From Zhengella sp020637775 (lineage in GTDB: Bacteria > Pseudomonadota > Alphaproteobacteria > Rhizobiales > Rhizobiaceae), in the NCBI RefSeq assembly GCF_041397485.1, contig NZ_JAWKWO010000001.1, positions 372,001-436,000 of the forward strand: 64,000 nucleotides of DNA. Reading direction: 5' to 3'. Positions 61,594 to 64,000 of the stretch are shown here, piece by piece. The notes beneath the pieces are model-generated. The model made no database searches and had not been told where the DNA came from. It saw nothing but the letters and a program-made list of their open reading frames with translations. The first letter of the stretch is position 1; every line of letters starts with the position of its first letter. The translations under genes and the position numbers were made by a program.

Positions 61594-62538
61594 ATGATTC
61601 TCAGCTTTTTCATTCTGGCGGCGGGGCTCGTCCTGCTGGTGTTTGCCGGCGACTACCTGGTGCGCGGTTCTGTCGGCCTGGCTGAGAATCTCGGTATTTC
61701 GCCTCTCGTCATCGGCCTGACCGTGGTCGCGTTCGGTACGTCCGCGCCGGAGCTGTTCATTTCGACACAAGCCGCGCTGTCCGGGTCTCCGGGCATTGCC
61801 ATCGGAAACGTGGTCGGATCGAACGTCGCCAATGTGCTGCTGGTCATCGGCCTGCCGGCACTCATTGCGCCGCTGGCTGCCACCGAACCGGGCCTCCGGC
61901 GCAACATGACCGTCATGCTGGGCGTGACCGCCGTCTATTTCTGGATGTCGATGAACGGCATCGTCGGGCGCCTGGAAGGGCTGGTCCTGTTCGCCATGCT
62001 TGCCGCCTATATCGGCTGGCAGATCCACATGGCGCGGGCCCGCAGGGAACCGCAAGACGACTATCACGAGGAAATCGGCGAGGCACCGCATGACAAGTAC
62101 CGGATCGGGCTTTCCATTGTCGGCGGCCTGATCGGCCTGCCGGTGGGTGCGCAACTCACCGTCATGGGCGCCAGCGACATTGCCCGCGCCTTCGGCGTTT
62201 CGGACGAGGCGATCGGCCTGACCATCGTCGCCGTCGGCACGTCGCTGCCGGAACTGGCAACCACGCTGACCGCGGTGCTGCGCGGCTCAACGGCTGTCGC
62301 CATGGGCAATGTGGTCGGCTCCAACCTGTTCAACATCATGTGCATCCTGGGGATCACCGGCATGATCGTGCCGCTGTCCGTGTCGGATCGCATCATCGCC
62401 ATCGACAATTGGGTCATGGCTGCGACGACGCTGATCCTCGCCCTGCTGGCCTATGCCCGCATGTCGGCCGGCCGGATCATCGGGGTAGTCATGGTGCTTG
62501 CCTATGCCGCCTATACATGGTCGATTTTCATCAGTTGA
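61594..62538 (+). CDS. Calcium/sodium antiporter (CaCA family)
   Basis: 314-residue inner-membrane exchanger with ten helices and two inverted alpha repeats: GLTVVAFGTSAPELFISTQA (about 41-60) and GLTIVAVGTSLPELATTLTA (about 208-227), each with GTSxPE and followed by GNVVGSN. This is the YrbG/K-dependent Na/Ca exchanger type. It probably expels Ca2+ in exchange for Na+ or H+. The start at 61594 opens the first helix. Confidence 0.94.
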   Translation: MILSFFILAAGLVLLVFAGDYLVRGSVGLAENLGISPLVIGLTVVAFGTSAPELFISTQAALSGSPGIAIGNVVGSNVANVLLVIGLPALIAPLAATEPGLRRNMTVMLGVTAVYFWMSMNGIVGRLEGLVLFAMLAAYIGWQIHMARARREPQDDYHEEIGEAPHDKYRIGLSIVGGLIGLPVGAQLTVMGASDIARAFGVSDEAIGLTIVAVGTSLPELATTLTAVLRGSTAVAMGNVVGSNLFNIMCILGITGMIVPLSVSDRIIAIDNWVMAATTLILALLAYARMSAGRIIGVVMVLAYAAYTWSIFIS

Positions 62539-62549
62539 GGACAGGCATC

Positions 62550-63311
62550 ATGGAGCAGCGGGGAACGGCACTCGTCACCGGCGGATCGCGGCGCATCGGC
62601 GCGGCCATCGCGCGCGACCTGGCCGCGCACGGGTTTGCGGTCGCCGTCCACTACAACAGCTCGCCGGGTGACGCGGAGGCGCTGGCCGAGGCGATCCGGT
62701 CGCAGGGCGGGCAAGCCGCCGCCATTGGCGCCGATCTCGAAGATGCGGGCGCAGCGGCGGGACTGGTGGCAAAGGCCGAGGCGGCGCTCGGCCCGGTGAC
62801 GCTGGCAGTCAACAACGCGTCGGTCTTCCAGGACGATTGCGTGACCGATTTCGACCTCGACCAGTTCGAACGGCATTTCGCGGTTCACCTGAAAGCGCCA
62901 TCGCTCATCGCCCGTGCCATGGGCGAACGGCTTCCGGACGGCGCGGAAGGGCTCATCGTCAACATGATCGACCAGCGCGTGCTTTCGCTGACGCCGCGCT
63001 TCTATTCCTACACGCTGTCGAAATCGGCGCTGTGGACAGCCACGCGCACCATGGCGCAGGCGCTGGCGCCGCGCATCCGGGTCAATGCCATCGGTCCCGG
63101 ACCGACCCTGCCGAACGAGCGGCAGAGCCAGGCTGACTTCGACCGCCAGGTCGACGGGCTGATCCTGAAACGCGGCCCTGCGCTGGAGGAGTTTGGTGCG
63201 ACCATCCGCTGGATGTGGGAAACCCCTTCGGTGACAGGCCAGATCGTGGCGCTGGACGGTGGCCAGCACCTGGCTTGGGAAACGCCTGATGTGGCGGGAA
63301 TCGCGGAATGA
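62550..63311 (+). CDS. SDR oxidoreductase, pteridine reductase-like
   Basis: 253-residue short-chain dehydrogenase. The cofactor loop is TGGSRRIGAAIA (about 10-21), in which RR favours NADPH and resembles pteridine reductases and FolM. The catalytic region NMIDQRVLSLTPRFYSYTLS carries Asp in place of the usual Ser, with Tyr and Lys (Y-x3-K) in the following stretch, again the pteridine reductase pattern. It may reduce dihydromonapterin/dihydrofolate; not proven. Its stop overlaps the uvrC start by 4 nt. Confidence 0.82.
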   Translation: MEQRGTALVTGGSRRIGAAIARDLAAHGFAVAVHYNSSPGDAEALAEAIRSQGGQAAAIGADLEDAGAAAGLVAKAEAALGPVTLAVNNASVFQDDCVTDFDLDQFERHFAVHLKAPSLIARAMGERLPDGAEGLIVNMIDQRVLSLTPRFYSYTLSKSALWTATRTMAQALAPRIRVNAIGPGPTLPNERQSQADFDRQVDGLILKRGPALEEFGATIRWMWETPSVTGQIVALDGGQHLAWETPDVAGIAE

Positions 63312-64000
63312 CCGGCGGGCGCAAGGCCGCCGGAATGGACGACATTGCCGGTTTCGATCCGCGGCTGGACGCGGAGACTGACGACCTTGCCGACGAGGCC
63401 GAGCCCATGGCGGATGCCGGCGACGGCGCGGCCGCCCTGCTTTCGGCCATCGAATGGTCCGATTCGCATGTGGAATTGCAGGGGGCGACAGGGGCCGAGG
63501 CGATCCAGCTTTACGTGAAGCATCTGCCCAACAGTCCCGGCGTCTACCGGATGATGAATGCGGCCGGGGACGTGCTCTATGTCGGCAAGGCACGCAGCCT
63601 CAAGAAGCGCGTCTCCAACTATGCGCAGGGGCGCGGCCATTCCAACCGCATCACGCGGATGATCGCCGAGACCGCGACGATGGAGTTCATCGTCACGCGC
63701 ACCGAAACCGAAGCGCTGCTGCTGGAAGCCAATCTGATCAAGCGGTTGCGGCCGCGCTTCAACGTGCTGCTGCGCGACGACAAGTCGTTTCCCTATATCG
63801 TGCTGACGAAGAACCACGCCTCGCCCGGCATCTTCAAGCATCGCGGCGCCCGCTCGCGCGCGGCCGACTATTTCGGCCCGTTTGCTTCCGCCGGCGCCGT
63901 GGGGCGCACCATCAATGCACTGCAGCGGGCCTTCCTGCTGCGAACCTGCTCCGATTCGGTGTTCGACAGCCGCACGCGGCCCTGCCTGCTCTACCAGATC
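63308..64000 (+). CDS. uvrC: Excinuclease ABC subunit C, 3'-truncated by window edge
   Basis: Dual-incision nuclease of nucleotide excision repair. The frame is open from ATG 63308 (overlapping the SDR stop as ATGA) to the end of the window; 231 codons are visible. After an acidic N-terminal extension of about 70 residues, the GIY-YIG domain begins: LPNSPGVYRMM and VLYVGKARSLKKRVSNY (about 92-108), then TETEALLLEANLIKRLRPRF (about 137-156). The long extension is usual for rhizobial UvrC; an internal start cannot be excluded. The UvrB-binding and C-terminal nuclease parts lie beyond the window. Confidence 0.94.
   Translation, partial: MTGGRKAAGMDDIAGFDPRLDAETDDLADEAEPMADAGDGAAALLSAIEWSDSHVELQGATGAEAIQLYVKHLPNSPGVYRMMNAAGDVLYVGKARSLKKRVSNYAQGRGHSNRITRMIAETATMEFIVTRTETEALLLEANLIKRLRPRFNVLLRDDKSFPYIVLTKNHASPGIFKHRGARSRAADYFGPFASAGAVGRTINALQRAFLLRTCSDSVFDSRTRPCLLYQI

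Overview
The window is a high-GC stretch of an alphaproteobacterial chromosome, most likely from the order Hyphomicrobiales (Rhizobiales), near the Phyllobacteriaceae/Rhizobiaceae. The case rests on gene content and order: pleD-divK, hdaA, the short alphaproteobacterial ProRS, an Omp25/31-type porin, a complex I operon in nuoA-N order with rhizobial additions, an NDUFS4-like complex I protein, and a direct-repeat GTTC-N7-GTTC LexA box. Nearly all of it is housekeeping chromosome. Both ends cut through genes: topA lacks its 5' end and uvrC its 3' end.

Layout. 1-7.5 kb: a forward run topA-rnr-DUF983-NUDIX-MFS-rpmG with overlapping or close genes. 8.1-9.9 kb: the cell-cycle regulators pleD and divK (reverse), then forward DUF3572, a HAD-like protein and dinB. 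12.4-20.1 kb (reverse): proS-lolC-lolD, a 28-residue membrane peptide behind a LexA box, dnaE, and a periplasmic rhodanese. 20.2-23.7 kb: a candidate small RNA and three Tad-type pilus genes (tadG-like reverse, two tadE-like forward) around an AT-rich divergent promoter region. 23.7-27.1 kb (reverse): DUF1467, mce, RNase J, birA. 27.1-43.3 kb (reverse): the complete 14-subunit complex I operon plus two extra genes, a helix-hairpin-helix protein between nuoF and nuoG and a 63-residue membrane protein between nuoH and nuoI.

43.7-49.9 kb is the most accessory-looking part: a three-gene TRAP transporter, then a selenium-binding-protein/methanethiol-oxidase-type gene with a polytopic membrane partner, an unusually AT-rich spacer and a tRNA-Arg. 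49.9-53 kb: an NDUFS4-like complex I protein, tRNA-Pro, hdaA, a PerM-type permease and a CDP-alcohol phosphatidyltransferase. 53.2-64 kb: purM-purN, a GST/metaxin-like protein, a molybdopterin oxidoreductase, rlmJ, an exported hypothetical protein, a lipoprotein RNase T2, a GST, a porin, a sodium/calcium exchanger, a pteridine-reductase-like SDR and uvrC.

The most interesting candidate is at 16565-16712: a 28-codon transmembrane peptide 19 nt downstream of a perfect alphaproteobacterial LexA box, with a second near-perfect box inside the same promoter and the replicative polymerase gene dnaE immediately downstream. The arrangement recalls the SOS-induced division inhibitor SidA of Caulobacter; homology was not tested. 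Other leads are the helix-hairpin-helix domain shared by NuoE and the extra nuo gene product, the candidate sRNA at 20365-20514, and the methanethiol-oxidase-like pair.
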